This document shows positions 1 through 12,475 of a DNA stretch of 64,000 bases, piece by piece. Made by a program: the position numbers and the translations under genes. Location: positions 62,001 through 126,000 of the forward strand of contig NZ_JAIULG010000001.1 in the NCBI RefSeq assembly GCF_020169415.1. The letters are read 5' to 3'. This DNA comes from Tsukamurella sp. M9C (lineage in GTDB: Bacteria > Actinomycetota > Actinomycetes > Mycobacteriales > Mycobacteriaceae). Below the pieces are notes generated by a model that was given only the letters and a program-made list of their open reading frames with translations, had not been told where the DNA came from and did no database searches. Position 1 is the first letter of the stretch, and each line of letters begins with the position of its first letter.

Positions 1-2
1 AC

Positions 3-1673
3 AGCATCGTCACCATCGCCCTCCCCACCCTGAGCGAGGAGTTCGGCGGCGGCATGAGCGCGCTGCAGTGGATCGTCGACTCGTACACGCTGGTCTTCGC
101 GGGGCTGCTGCTCGCGACGGGCTACCTCGGCGACCGCCTCGGCCGGCGGAAGGTGCTCATCGCCGGCCTGCTGTGCTTCGTCGCGATCTCGGTTCTGGCG
201 ACCCGGTCCACGTCCCTGGCGGAGCTCATCACGGCCCGGGCCGCGCTCGGCGCCGCCGCGGCGCTGATCTTCCCCGCCACCCTGGCGATCATCTCGGACC
301 TGTTCCCGGAGAAGGAGGAACGGACCAAGGCCATCGCCGTGTGGTCCGCGGCGGCCGGCGCGTCGATCGCGATCGGCCCCGTGGTGGGCGGCTACCTCGT
401 CGAGCACTTCGCCTGGTCGTCGGTGTTCTGGATCAACGTGCCCATCTCGATCGTCGCGATCGTGGGTTGCCTCGCGCTCGTCCCCGAGTCCTTCGGCTCG
501 GAGCGGCCGTCCTTCGACCTCCTCGGTGTGCTGCTGTCGATCTCGGGGATCACGCTGCTCGTGTGGGCCCTGATCGAGGCGCCGAACTTCGGCTGGGGCA
601 GCGCGCCCGTCGTCGGGGCGCTGATCGGCGCCGCGGTGTTCCTGGTGTCGTTCGTGTTCTACGAGCGACGGCACCGCAATCCGGTGCTCGACGTGACGCT
701 GTTCCGCTCGCGCGGCTTCGCGATGGGCTCCTTCGCGATCTGCGCCGGCTTCTTCTGCCTCCTCGGCTTCGTCTTCATCACGATCATGTACTTCCAGGCG
801 GTGCTGGGCTACGGGCCGCTGGAGACCGCGGTGCGGGTGATCCCGTTCGCGCTCGCGGCCGTCGCGGTCACGCCGCTCGCGGCGCTGGCGAACACCGAGC
901 GGCGGATGCGGTTCACGATCTCGCTGGGGCTCGCGATCATGGCCGTCGGCTTCGTGCTGACCTCACGACTCACCGAATCCGCCGACTACCTCACGCAGAT
1001 CCTGCCCGCGATGTCGGTGATCGCCGTCGGCCTGGGCCTGCTGCAGGGGCCCGCGACCACCTCGGTGATGACGTCCGTGCCGTCGGGCGAGGCCGGCGCC
1101 GGCTCCGCGGTCAACGACACCACCCGCGAGGTGGGCGGCGCGCTGGGCGTCGCCATCCTGGGATCGGTGGTCGCGCACTTGTACTCCGCAAAGGTGGCGG
1201 AGGACGTCGCGCGGCTGCCCCTGACGCCGGACGCCAGGGCCGAGGCCGAGTCCTCGGTGATCGGCGGCATCCGCGCGGTCGGCGCGGCGGCGCCCGAGCT
1301 GCAACCCGTGCTCGGGCACACCGTGCAGCAGGCCTTCGTCTCCGCCATGCAGTCGGCGAACCTCGTCGCCGCCGGGGTGGGCGTGGTGGCGTGCATCGTG
1401 GTCGCTGCCTTCCTGCGCACCCGGCCGCCGTCGCGGCACCGTCGGACCGCGGAGGGTGAGCGGGTCAGCGTGCAGGAGCTCGTCGCCCGGGCCGGCGAGG
1501 CCGTGACGGCACCGATCATGCTGCCTTCCGCGAACCTCCCGCGAGGAGTCCCGCCAGTCCGCACAGCCACGCCGTCGGGTAACCGACCGCGAGCGACAGC
1601 GGGATCACCGGCCGTCCGTACTCCCGCAGCACCAGGGGCACGAGGACCGGGAGCACCGCCGCGGCGAGGGTGA
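3..1673 (+). CDS. MFS drug exporter, DHA2 (EmrB/QacA-like) type, 5' truncated by window
   Basis: Major facilitator transporter of the proton-driven DHA2 drug-export group. The reading frame is open from base 3, so the true start lies upstream; the first visible residues (IVTIALPTL) are the end of TM1. The motif GYLGDRLGRRK near the start is MFS motif A between TM2 and TM3, and many hydrophobic segments follow, as in 14-TM exporters. The membrane part ends near base 1430; the last ~80 residues are Arg/Pro/Ala-rich. Its final 158 bp run antisense through the convergent gene at 1516-1980, so the tail may be non-homologous read-through. Substrate unknown. The family call is secure. Confidence 0.85.
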   Translation, partial: SIVTIALPTLSEEFGGGMSALQWIVDSYTLVFAGLLLATGYLGDRLGRRKVLIAGLLCFVAISVLATRSTSLAELITARAALGAAAALIFPATLAIISDLFPEKEERTKAIAVWSAAAGASIAIGPVVGGYLVEHFAWSSVFWINVPISIVAIVGCLALVPESFGSERPSFDLLGVLLSISGITLLVWALIEAPNFGWGSAPVVGALIGAAVFLVSFVFYERRHRNPVLDVTLFRSRGFAMGSFAICAGFFCLLGFVFITIMYFQAVLGYGPLETAVRVIPFALAAVAVTPLAALANTERRMRFTISLGLAIMAVGFVLTSRLTESADYLTQILPAMSVIAVGLGLLQGPATTSVMTSVPSGEAGAGSAVNDTTREVGGALGVAILGSVVAHLYSAKVAEDVARLPLTPDARAEAESSVIGGIRAVGAAAPELQPVLGHTVQQAFVSAMQSANLVAAGVGVVACIVVAAFLRTRPPSRHRRTAEGERVSVQELVARAGEAVTAPIMLPSANLPRGVPPVRTATPSGNRPRATAGSPAVRTPAAPGARGPGAPPRRG

Positions 1674-1980
1674 CCCATCCCCAGCGGCGCGCGGTCCCGC
1701 TGCCGCGGCGGACCAGGCGCAGGTTGGCCCACCAACACAGCAGGCCGAGCGCGCCGACGACGTACAGGTAGCCGTAGAGCGGCGCGGCCTCGCCGTACTT
1801 GCCGACGGGGTCGTACAGCGCGTGGAGGTGTCGGTCCAGCCCACCGAGTGCGAGGTGGTCGGCGAGCGCGTAGCCGAGGCCCGCGGCGGTGGCGAGCGCG
1901 CCGAGCCCGTAGGCGACGACGGTGCGGCGGGTTCCGGTCGACGGTGTCGCGGCCCCGCGGTCGAGTGTCTGCTGCGTCAT
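1516..1980 (-). CDS. small four-TM membrane protein next to a TetR-type regulator
   Basis: A 154-aa protein with about four hydrophobic segments (near residues 20-40, 65-85, 98-118 and 125-148) and no catalytic motif I recognise. It starts at ATG 1980 with an SD-like GGAGAGGGAC just upstream. It diverges from the TetR-like gene at 2037, and the 56-bp gap holds two operator-like palindromes, so it is probably the regulator's direct target. Its 3' end overlaps the MFS gene tail. It could help export or sense the regulator's ligand, but function is unknown. Confidence 0.7.
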   Translation of the reverse strand: MTQQTLDRGAATPSTGTRRTVVAYGLGALATAAGLGYALADHLALGGLDRHLHALYDPVGKYGEAAPLYGYLYVVGALGLLCWWANLRLVRRGSGTARRWGWVTLAAAVLPVLVPLVLREYGRPVIPLSLAVGYPTAWLCGLAGLLAGGSRKAA

Positions 1981-1993
1981 GTCCCTCTCCTTT

Positions 1994-2028
1994 GGTACTC
2001 CGTGTACCAAGTTGGTACACCGAGTACC
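1994..2028. promoter_or_regulatory. tandem 15-bp operator palindromes between divergent genes
   Basis: Two near-identical inverted repeats, GGTACTCCGTGTACC (1994-2008) and GGTACACCGAGTACC (2014-2028), lie exactly 20 bp apart, about two helical turns. A third GAGTACC half-site lies at 2060-2066 inside the regulator gene. They sit between the 1980 and 2037 starts. This is the usual form of an autoregulatory TetR-family operator binding two dimers on one DNA face. The binding protein is inferred to be the adjacent regulator. Confidence 0.7.
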
Positions 2029-2036
2029 ATAGGTCT

Positions 2037-2849
2037 GTGAGCGACAGTTTGGAACCCCGAGTACCAAAATCGGGGACAACCCCGAGGCGACAGCGGCTCG
2101 CCCTGAACGAGACGCGGCGCCGGGTCCTGGAGAGCGCGGTGGACCGCGTGCTGATCGACGGGCTCGGGAGCGGCCTCGAACACGTGCGGCTGGAGGACGC
2201 GGTCCGCGACGCCGACGTCTCGCGCACCGCCGCATATCGGTGCTGGCCGCAACGGGAGGACTTCCTCGCCGACGTCCTCGCCGCTCTCGCCGAGCAGGCC
2301 CTGCCGATCGTCTCGACCCGCGGGGCGCGGGCCACGACCGTCGTTCGCGGTGCCGTCGGGGACGACCCGCGGGCCCTGCGGACGGTGGAAAACCGTCGCG
2401 CCGCGCTCCTGCGCGGCGTGACCGCTTCGGCCGATGACGACCTGCTCGCCGATCGCGAGGAGGACCGGCGCTGGCGGCTGTACCTGACTCTGGCACTGGT
2501 CGTTCCGTCGCTGCCGGCCGGGCCGCACCGTGACCGCGTGGTGGCGGCGGTCGATGGAGCGGAGGAGGCCGTGCTGGCCCGGCTCGAGGAGAACTACCGC
2601 CGGCTGTTCGAGCTCTTCGGGTACACGAGCGTCATCGGGTACCGGGAGCTCGCGACCGTCGGGCTCGCGCTGATGCGCGGGTACGTCGTGGGCGGCCACA
2701 CGGGCGCCGGGCCCGGCCGCCCCGGACTCGGGTACGCCCTTCTCGCCGACGGGGCGGCGACACCGTCGGACCGGGAGGAGTGGGACGAGGAGCGCGGCCG
2801 GCGCGTGCTCGACCGACTCGCCGGGACCGACGTCTTCGACGGGGCCTGA
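2037..2849 (+). CDS. TetR-like transcriptional regulator
   Basis: A 270-aa protein with an N-terminal helix-turn-helix region (about residues 20-75; RRRVLESAVDRVL, then EDAVRDADVSRTAAYRCW), in the position of a TetR DNA-binding domain, followed by a helical ligand domain. I chose GTG 2037 because it lies just after the double palindrome; longer upstream reading would cross the operators and the divergent gene. It probably represses itself and the membrane protein at 1516-1980. The ligand is not predictable. The HTH is somewhat divergent from classic TetR, so the family is likely rather than certain. Confidence 0.7.
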   Translation: MSDSLEPRVPKSGTTPRRQRLALNETRRRVLESAVDRVLIDGLGSGLEHVRLEDAVRDADVSRTAAYRCWPQREDFLADVLAALAEQALPIVSTRGARATTVVRGAVGDDPRALRTVENRRAALLRGVTASADDDLLADREEDRRWRLYLTLALVVPSLPAGPHRDRVVAAVDGAEEAVLARLEENYRRLFELFGYTSVIGYRELATVGLALMRGYVVGGHTGAGPGRPGLGYALLADGAATPSDREEWDEERGRRVLDRLAGTDVFDGA

Positions 2850-2918
2850 TCGTCACCGGGAAACGTGTCGGTGCGAGTGAGTAGCCTGGTGACCACAGGC
2901 TCCGGCGAGGGAGGTGTC

Positions 2919-3461
2919 ATGGCTGAGCAGAACAGTGACGGGCCGCTGCACGGCTCCGATATTGCGCGGCGCGCCCTCGAGGAGGCTCGCGCGGCGGCGA
3001 AGGCGGCGGGCAAGTCCGTGGGCCAGGGCCGCTCCGAGCCGATGACCGGCGGGGTGCGGCGGCTGCGCCGCGGCTCCAAGCGATGGAGCGGGCCCTCGCC
3101 CGACAACCGGGATCCGCAGCCCTTCGGCGCCCTCGTCGGCGGCATCGCCAAGGCCCGGGGCTGGGACAAGAAGGTCAACGAGGGGACCGTGCTCGGCTGC
3201 TGGGAGACCGTGGTCGGCGCCGACGTCGCCGCGCACGCCCGGGCCGTCAGTTTGCGGGAGAAGGTGCTTTACGTGAGCGCCGAGTCCACCGCCTGGGCCA
3301 CGCAGTTGCGGCTCATGCAGTCCCAACTGCTGGCGAAGATCAACGCGGCCGTCGGGCAGGGCGTGGTCACCTCGCTGAACATCACCGGGCCCAGCGCACC
3401 CAGCTGGCGCAAGGGGCCACTGCACGTGTCGGGCCGCGGACCGCGCGACACCTACGGCTAG
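2919..3461 (+). CDS. dciA: DUF721/DciA-family protein (predicted helicase-loading factor)
   Basis: A 180-aa protein with a charged, disordered N-terminal part (residues 1-70) and a C-terminal DUF721 domain (from about residue 75: [14 protein letters not shown], then [14 protein letters not shown]). DciA proteins load or support the replicative helicase DnaB in bacteria without DnaC. ATG 2919 follows a strong GAGGGAGG. Its place just before gyrB matches the M. tuberculosis Rv0004 locus, where the upstream neighbour is recF; here it is a TetR-like gene instead. The stop overlaps the stop of the convergent gene by 4 bp. Confidence 0.85.
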   Translation: MAEQNSDGPLHGSDIARRALEEARAAAKAAGKSVGQGRSEPMTGGVRRLRRGSKRWSGPSPDNRDPQPFGALVGGIAKARGWDKKVNEGTVLGCWETVVGADVAAHARAVSLREKVLYVSAESTAWATQLRLMQSQLLAKINAAVGQGVVTSLNITGPSAPSWRKGPLHVSGRGPRDTYG

Positions 3462-3913
3462 GCGGAGGGCGGTTCCGGGAGGAACTGCGCGAGGTCGATG
3501 CCGCGGTCGGCGGCGAGGGCCTGCAGCTTCGAGGCGTCGTCGACTTGGATGCAGACGCACGCGTGCGGGCCGTCCTCGTCCCGGCGCAGGACGTAGTAGG
3601 CGGTGCTGTCGGTGAGCAGCGCTCCGTCGGCGTCGAGGAAGAGCCAGCGGACGTGGACCAGCGTGATCGCGCCGGTGAGCGGGGTCGCGGACAGCAGTTC
3701 GTGGCCCACGGAGGCGAGTCCCAGTGCGCGGTACAGGGGGTAGGAATGCTCCAGGCCGCGGGCCATCGCCGCCCGGTCATCGAGGACTCCGGAGAAGCGG
3801 TCGTCGACGATCATTCCGGGCTCGGCCCACAGGCTCGCGGCGGCCGTCGCGTCGAATCGCGTGAGCGTCTCGGCGTAGCGGTCGAGGTAGTCATCGATCT
3901 CGGCGTGATCCAT
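3458..3913 (-). CDS. SnoaL-like / NTF2-fold protein
   Basis: A 151-aa protein with the NTF2-like pattern: an N-terminal helix ([21 protein letters not shown]), [12 protein letters not shown], then an aromatic beta-sheet ([14 protein letters not shown]). These cone-shaped folds are used as cyclases, isomerases or binding proteins, and the sequence does not say which. Start ATG 3913 fits the conserved N-terminus. It lies convergent between DciA and gyrB, where relatives usually have no gene, so it looks like a lineage insertion. Role unknown. Confidence 0.6.
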   Translation of the reverse strand: MDHAEIDDYLDRYAETLTRFDATAAASLWAEPGMIVDDRFSGVLDDRAAMARGLEHSYPLYRALGLASVGHELLSATPLTGAITLVHVRWLFLDADGALLTDSTAYYVLRRDEDGPHACVCIQVDDASKLQALAADRGIDLAQFLPEPPSA

Positions 3914-4068
3914 GCCTCCGACTCTACGATCGATTGCCGGTTCACGCCCCAGCGTCGCCGTGTGCGCGTCGGATCGCATTTCGGAGTGAGCGGACCGAAA
4001 CGAGGTTGATCGCGTCTGCGACGCGATGAGGGCGTGGCAAACGCATTCATCGTCGTGAAGAGGAGTAG

Positions 4069-6255
<2,187 letters not shown>

Positions 6256-6320
6256 TCGCCGGCGCGCCCGCATGCCGGGCGCGCCGCGCACCGTCGAACC
6301 GATGAACTCGAAGGACTGAA

Positions 6321-8822
<2,502 letters not shown>

Positions 8823-8849
8823 GCCGCCGCGGAGCACGAAGGAGCGCAT

Positions 8850-9563
8850 GTGAGTACCCCTGGAACCGGATCCGGCCAGCCGCCGGAGTCCGGACCGGAG
8901 GCGGGCCGGCAGCCCGTCCGGATCCCGCGACGCGACACCGATGTCGGCCGCGTGATCGATGCGCCCACCGAGGGCGTGGAGCGCGACGAGCTGCCGAAGA
9001 ACCTGCCGGACCTGGACAAGATCCATCAGGTCGCGCCGGCCTCCGCGCCGACGGTGCCGGTCCCCGCGCAGTCGGCCGCCGCGGCGACCGAGGCGCCCAC
9101 GGCGCCGGCCGCTCCGGCCCCGGCGGAGGAGACGGCATCGTCGAACCTGCACACCGTGGGCGGCGCTCCCGCCCGGGCCGCGGGCGTGAAGACACAGGCC
9201 GCGAGCGGGCCGGTGCGGGCGGGCATGCAGCTGCGCAGCATCGACCCGTGGACCACCTTCAAGCTCAGCGGCGTGGTCTCCGTGGTGCTGTTCTTCGTGT
9301 GGATGATCGCCGTCGGCGTGCTGTACATCGTGCTCAGCGGCATGGGCGTCTGGAGCAAGATCAACGACAGCTTCCAGACGCTGACCAACGAGCAGGCGGG
9401 TGTCAGCCTGCTGACGGCGGGCAACGTGTTCACCTACGCGGGCCTCGCCGGCCTCGCGAATGTGATCCTGCTGACCGCGCTCGCCACCGTCGGCGCGTTC
9501 ATCTACAACCTCTGCGCCGACCTCGTGGGCGGCGTCGAGGTGACCCTCTCCGATAGGGATTGA
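8850..9563 (+). CDS. DUF3566 membrane protein
   Basis: A 237-aa protein with a long Pro/Ala-rich cytoplasmic part (residues 1-115) and two hydrophobic helices in the C-terminal DUF3566 domain (about 140-165 and 190-220; [18 protein letters not shown] and the later [19 protein letters not shown]). This family sits after gyrA throughout Mycobacteriales (Rv0007 in M. tuberculosis). Start GTG 8850 follows GAAGGAG. Function is not established. Confidence 0.85.
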   Translation: MSTPGTGSGQPPESGPEAGRQPVRIPRRDTDVGRVIDAPTEGVERDELPKNLPDLDKIHQVAPASAPTVPVPAQSAAAATEAPTAPAAPAPAEETASSNLHTVGGAPARAAGVKTQAASGPVRAGMQLRSIDPWTTFKLSGVVSVVLFFVWMIAVGVLYIVLSGMGVWSKINDSFQTLTNEQAGVSLLTAGNVFTYAGLAGLANVILLTALATVGAFIYNLCADLVGGVEVTLSDRD

Positions 9564-9572
9564 CCAGCAGTT

Positions 9573-9601
9573 TTGTAGAACCCGAGGTGCGCTGGTAATG
9601 T
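9573..9601 (+). promoter_or_regulatory. candidate tRNA-Ile/tRNA-Ala promoter
   Basis: A -35-like TTGTAG (9573-9578), a 17-bp spacer ending in TGG, and a -10-like TAATGT (9596-9601) lie just upstream of tRNA-Ile. The TG before the -10 resembles an extended -10. The stretch is visibly more AT-rich than its surroundings. Assigned by inspection only. Confidence 0.4.
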
Positions 9602-9616
9602 TCCACCTCGGTTCAC

Positions 9617-9693
9617 GGGCCTATAGCTCAGGCGGTTAGAGCGCTTCGCTGATAACGAAGAGGTCGGAGGTTCAAGTCCTCCTAGGCCCACCA
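9617..9693 (+). tRNA. ileT: tRNA-Ile (GAT)
   Basis: Full cloverleaf: acceptor GGGCCTA pairs with TAGGCCC, anticodon loop CTGATAA gives anticodon GAT, T-stem GGAGG/CCTCC with loop TTCAAGT, discriminator A at 9690 and an encoded CCA at 9691-9693. It stands directly before the tRNA-Ala locus, the conserved ileT-alaT pair downstream of gyrA. Confidence 0.97.
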
Positions 9694-9704
9694 CACCCCG
9701 TCCC

Positions 9705-9766
9705 GGGGCCTTAGCTCAGTTGGTAGAGCGCCGCCTTTGCAAGGCGGATGTCAGGAGTTCGAATCT
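9705..9766 (+). pseudogene. alaT: host tRNA-Ala(TGC), 5' fragment split by the mobile element
   Basis: The first 62 nt of a tRNA-Ala: acceptor strand GGGGCCT, D-arm, anticodon stem CCGCC/GGCGG with loop TTTGCAA (anticodon TGC), then the 5' T-stem and T-loop TTCGAAT plus CT. After 9766 the sequence (TATCTCCAGC) pairs with neither the T-stem nor the acceptor. The missing 3' end, CCTAGGCTCCA, lies 25 kb away at 35091-35101. Rejoining the pieces gives a 73-nt tRNA with the alanine identity pair G3-U70. As it stands this fragment cannot be a functional tRNA. Confidence 0.93.
9759..9766 (+). repeat. left junction core of the element (TCGAATCT)
   Basis: Eight bases shared with 35083-35090, located in the T-loop and first two T-stem bases of alaT. 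Just inside the element the ends begin TATCT (left) and finish AGATA (right), a 5-bp inverted match. The core is most simply the crossover site of the tyrosine recombinases. Confidence 0.8.
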
Positions 9767-9813
9767 TATCTCCAGCTGACAGGCTCGGTGAGGGGTTGAC
9801 CAGCAGGGATGCT

Positions 9814-9833
9814 GTGGTGGACATGTCCACCAC
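9814..9833. repeat. perfect 20-bp palindrome near the left element end
   Basis: GTGGTGGACATGTCCACCAC is its own reverse complement. It lies 48 bp inside the left end and 57 bp before the element's tRNA-Ala. It could be a recombinase or regulator binding site, or a site controlling the tRNA. No direct evidence favours one of these. Confidence 0.6.
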
Positions 9834-9889
9834 GAGGTCGTAGTTTGGCGGTGGGGACGGTGCCCAGCAATGGGTGCACAACCACACAC

Positions 9890-9962
9890 GGGGGCTTAGC
9901 TCAGTTGGTAGAGCATCGCCTTTGCAAGGCGAGGGTCAGGGGTTCGAATCCCCTAGCCTCCA
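9890..9962 (+). tRNA. tRNA-Ala (TGC) carried by the mobile element
   Basis: Complete 73-nt cloverleaf: acceptor GGGGGCT/AGCCTCC with the alanine identity pair G3-U70, anticodon stem TCGCC/GGCGA with loop TTTGCAA (anticodon TGC), T-stem AGGGG/CCCCT, discriminator A, no encoded CCA. It has the same anticodon as the disrupted host gene but differs in all stems, so it is not a duplicate of it. It very likely supplies the tRNA lost on insertion. Its T-arm reads TCGAATCC, one base off the 8-bp integration core. Confidence 0.96.
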
Positions 9963-9994
9963 CAGATATGTTGAATTGCTGACGATGTCATCAG

Positions 9995-10032
9995 CGAGGA
10001 GCCCCCAAGGCCACCGGCCTGGGGGCTCCTCG
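9995..10032 (+). terminator. strong hairpin downstream of the element tRNA-Ala
   Basis: Arms CGAGGAGCCCCC (9995-10006) and GGGGGCTCCTCG (10021-10032) pair over 12 bp; an inner AGGCC/GGCCT extends the stem around an ACC loop. There is no T-tract after it, as is common for actinobacterial terminators. It probably ends the tRNA-Ala transcript. Confidence 0.65.
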
Positions 10033-10113
10033 CGTCGGTAGGGCCATAGGTGACGTAGAGGTGACGACGTCCCGAGACCTGTCATGTTCAGGCTCTAGAA
10101 TAGAGACAGCTGA

Positions 10114-10143
10114 AGCCCGGCTCGTTTGCAGACGAACCGGGCT
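10114..10143. other. hairpin in the 371-bp gap before the TGT-like gene
   Basis: AGCCCGG (10114-10120) pairs with CCGGGCT (10137-10143), with inner TCGT/ACGA. The gap 9963-10333 otherwise holds the tRNA terminator and no supportable gene. The hairpin could be a terminator on the minus strand or a leader structure for the gene at 10334. Confidence 0.4.
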
Positions 10144-10333
10144 CCGCTGAACAACTGAATCACCGCTCCGAGGGCGCGAGCCCTCGATACCGTGACCGTT
10201 GCGAATGTCTTTGGATGACGACTCCGATGGTAGACGGTGTGCGCGGGTTCGCCAAACACCGGAACGGTAGGTGTGGGCGAGCGATGCGGACCTCGGCGTG
10301 GTGGCTCATCCACAACGCCTTGAGGAGGCACCG

Positions 10334-11491
10334 TTGACCAACGACAGTTGCGACTCTGATCGCACTACCGATTCCACCAGCACTGAACGGACAGGTGAGG
10401 CCCGGCCCATTCAGGTCGGGCAGCACCGGCTTGAGGGAATGTCGACGGACCTGTTCGTTCAGGTCCCGACGACCTTGATCGACCCGACTCGCGCTCTGAT
10501 CGCGGCGGAGGGTGTCGGCGCGGTTTTCACCGTGCCGTGGCAGTCCCGGACCCACCGCTCCGCGGTTGCGAGGACCGCGGCGGATCAGACCCGCAAGAAG
10601 TGCCCCGACGCAGCCTTGCTGCTCGACGCGAACCTCTACAGCGGCCGGCAGCGGAAGATGGCGACGGCGGAGCCGACCCGCGACTGGATCACCGTGCAAC
10701 GTAGCGCGGGCCTGACGTGGGCATTGACCGATTCCGGCTATGTGGCCAAGGGCGACACCGCCGGGCTGCGGACCACCTTGAAGACGGCGGCCCGCTTCGG
10801 TGGACAGGTGATCGCGGCGCTGCCGATCGCGAGCTGGTGGCTCTCGCACGCCGCCGATTCGCTCCGGTCTGAGATCAACGCGCACGGCATCCCCGTGGCG
10901 TTGATGGTCGAGGACACCGACGACCCGTTCGACCGGACGAACGTCGTGACCGGGCTGGTGCACGTCCTCACGGCAGATGTCCCGGTGCTGCTACTGCGCA
11001 GTGACACGGCGGGATTGGGGGCGCTGGCGTACGGCGCCGCGGGCGCGGCGCTGGGTTCGTCGACGACGTACCGGCACATCTACCCCGACATCGGCGGGGG
11101 CGGCAGCAGCGGGTCGGTGTCGTTCATCCTCCCGGAGCTGCTGGCGTACACGTCGCTGACCGCGTTCGAGCGGCACTACCTCAAGGACGAGTCCCACGCC
11201 GCGTGGTGCTGCGACTGCGCACTCTGCGGTGGGCGGGACCTGACCTGGATCCGCACCGCCGACATCCCGAAGGCAGCAGCGTTCTCCCATTCGGTCTCCG
11301 CGGTCGCGATGCTCGGTCGCGGATTGGCCACCGCTATCGCCGCGCACAACGGCCCGCAGGCGTGGACGGCGATGTGCGAGGCCGCCCACGAGAGCAACAT
11401 CGAGATCGAGCAGCTCACCGGCGGGGACTGGAAACGTAAACGAGCCCTGTCCGCGTGGATCGGCGCTACGCCGGAGCCGGCTGCGGCGTGA
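10334..11491 (+). CDS. TGT-fold-like protein (tRNA-guanine transglycosylase relative), function unknown
   Basis: A 385-aa protein that looks like an alpha/beta barrel. It has a zinc-site pattern C293-x-C295-x2-C298-x20-H319, close to the CxCx2C...H site of tRNA-guanine transglycosylases. A candidate catalytic Asp (Asp98 in LLLDANLY) is near where TGTs have their first catalytic Asp, and Asp252 is 41 residues before the first zinc Cys, near the usual nucleophile spacing. TTG 10334 is preferred because GAGGAGG lies 5 nt upstream; GTG 10271 and ATG 10439 are alternatives. No queuosine or 7-deazaguanine synthesis genes are nearby. Membership of the TGT/DpdA superfamily is inferred from motif spacing, not overall identity. 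Confidence 0.5.
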   Translation: MTNDSCDSDRTTDSTSTERTGEARPIQVGQHRLEGMSTDLFVQVPTTLIDPTRALIAAEGVGAVFTVPWQSRTHRSAVARTAADQTRKKCPDAALLLDANLYSGRQRKMATAEPTRDWITVQRSAGLTWALTDSGYVAKGDTAGLRTTLKTAARFGGQVIAALPIASWWLSHAADSLRSEINAHGIPVALMVEDTDDPFDRTNVVTGLVHVLTADVPVLLLRSDTAGLGALAYGAAGAALGSSTTYRHIYPDIGGGGSSGSVSFILPELLAYTSLTAFERHYLKDESHAAWCCDCALCGGRDLTWIRTADIPKAAAFSHSVSAVAMLGRGLATAIAAHNGPQAWTAMCEAAHESNIEIEQLTGGDWKRKRALSAWIGATPEPAAA

Positions 11492-12089
11492 TCGACACCC
11501 CTGTCGCGAGGGCGTGAGCGAAGAGCCGCTCCTCCCAGTACCGCACCGCGACGATCCGCGGCGGATCGGCGACCTTCGATCCCCGCACCAGCAGTTCCTC
11601 GCCGGCGTGAGAGGTATGCACGACACTCACGTCGGCGAGGTCCGCCGCCGTCAAGCTCAGCGCCGTGGGGCGCCGCTCGGTCAGCACCACGGTTTCCCCG
11701 AACCCGCGAAGTTCGCTGGCGACGTACAGGGCCCTCTTCCACTGCCCGGTGGCGACGAACCCGACGATGCTCAACGGTGCCGCTGGCGGCGCGCCAGCGC
11801 CTTCCGCCGGGCACATCTCCCACAGCTCGAGGACCTGCGCGTCGAGCATCGGTCCCGCCCCGGCCGACATCCGTTCGGCGATGCTCGGCGACCATCGGAC
11901 CACCGGATACCCGCGAAGCCCCGACAGTTCGGTCCGTGGCAACACCGACACTGAGCGATCGAGGACGAGCTCCGCAGCTGCGACCACGGCCGGGTCGACC
12001 AGATCCGCCGGCGCGACGGCAGGGACGTCGAACAGGGGGAGCTGACCCGCCTCTGCGTGGATTGACCGGGTACGTCGCCGCGCCGTCAC
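11466..12089 (-). CDS. unknown protein coupled to an AbrB-like regulator
   Basis: A 207-aa soluble protein I do not recognise. The N-terminus (AEAGQLPLFDVP) is followed by a mixed alpha/beta sequence with SIVGFVATGQWKRALYVASELRGFG near the middle. No membrane segment or Cys cluster is visible. It starts inside the stop region of the AbrB-like gene (4-bp overlap), so the two are co-translated, and it overlaps the TGT-like gene tail-to-tail by 26 bp. The tight packing suggests the three genes move as a unit. Confidence 0.6.
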   Translation of the reverse strand: MTARRRTRSIHAEAGQLPLFDVPAVAPADLVDPAVVAAAELVLDRSVSVLPRTELSGLRGYPVVRWSPSIAERMSAGAGPMLDAQVLELWEMCPAEGAGAPPAAPLSIVGFVATGQWKRALYVASELRGFGETVVLTERRPTALSLTAADLADVSVVHTSHAGEELLVRGSKVADPPRIVAVRYWEERLFAHALATGVSITPQPAPA

Positions 12090-12457
12090 TGGTCTTCCTC
12101 TCCCACGGGCGCGGGCTCCGGCGCGATGACCCGCGACGCGGCGAACAGATGAATGCGGTCCTCCAGGGCCAGGAACGCCACGACGCTCCCAATGTCCAGA
12201 CCGACCGAGTCGAGGACCGCCGCCGGCAGCGCGATCTGTCGCGACGTCCGCAGCCGCCGCGGACGATCCGGGTTACCTCGTACGGACGGCTTCGTCCCGC
12301 GCGGGCCGCGAGTGGGAATGATCTCGACGATCCTCTGGTCGGCGACGACACCGATCCGGACCCACGAAGGCTGCCGCACTCCGGACGCCTTCGCCACCTT
12401 CGCTGGGATGGTGATCCGGCGGAAGCTGTCGATCGTCCGGGGACCCGTGGGAAGCAT
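12086..12457 (-). CDS. AbrB/SpoVT-like DNA-binding protein with two swapped-hairpin-like halves
   Basis: A 123-aa protein in which two halves each resemble the AbrB/MazE beta-hairpin unit: RRITIPAKVAKASGV (N half) and RQIALPAAVLDSVGL (C half), each followed by a VxxG/S-type strand. AbrB-like proteins are often antitoxins or autoregulators. I chose ATG 12457 because TAAAAT ends 7 nt before it, which is a leaderless actinobacterial promoter. The perfect inverted repeat just upstream would be its operator. A GTG at 12493 would place that repeat inside the gene. Confidence 0.7.
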   Translation of the reverse strand: MLPTGPRTIDSFRRITIPAKVAKASGVRQPSWVRIGVVADQRIVEIIPTRGPRGTKPSVRGNPDRPRRLRTSRQIALPAAVLDSVGLDIGSVVAFLALEDRIHLFAASRVIAPEPAPVGEEDQ

Positions 12458-12475
12458 ACTGCTGATTTTAGCAGT
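12458..12475 (-). promoter_or_regulatory. leaderless promoter and operator of the AbrB-like gene
   Basis: ACTGCTGATTTTAGCAGT is a 6-bp inverted repeat around an AT-rich centre. On the minus strand the centre contains a -10 element TAAAAT (12464-12469), seven bases before the ATG. A repressor bound here would block its own promoter, so autoregulation is likely. Confidence 0.55.

Noticed and set aside
9503-9694. Minus-strand peptide with GLGGLEPPTSSLSAKRSNRL
   Set aside because: This is the well-known false peptide read antisense through tRNA genes; it covers tRNA-Ile.
10095-10331. 78-aa minus-strand frame in the gap before the TGT-like gene
   Set aside because: Its end lies on the hairpin at 10114-10143 and its start on the SD region of the plus-strand gene; no family features.
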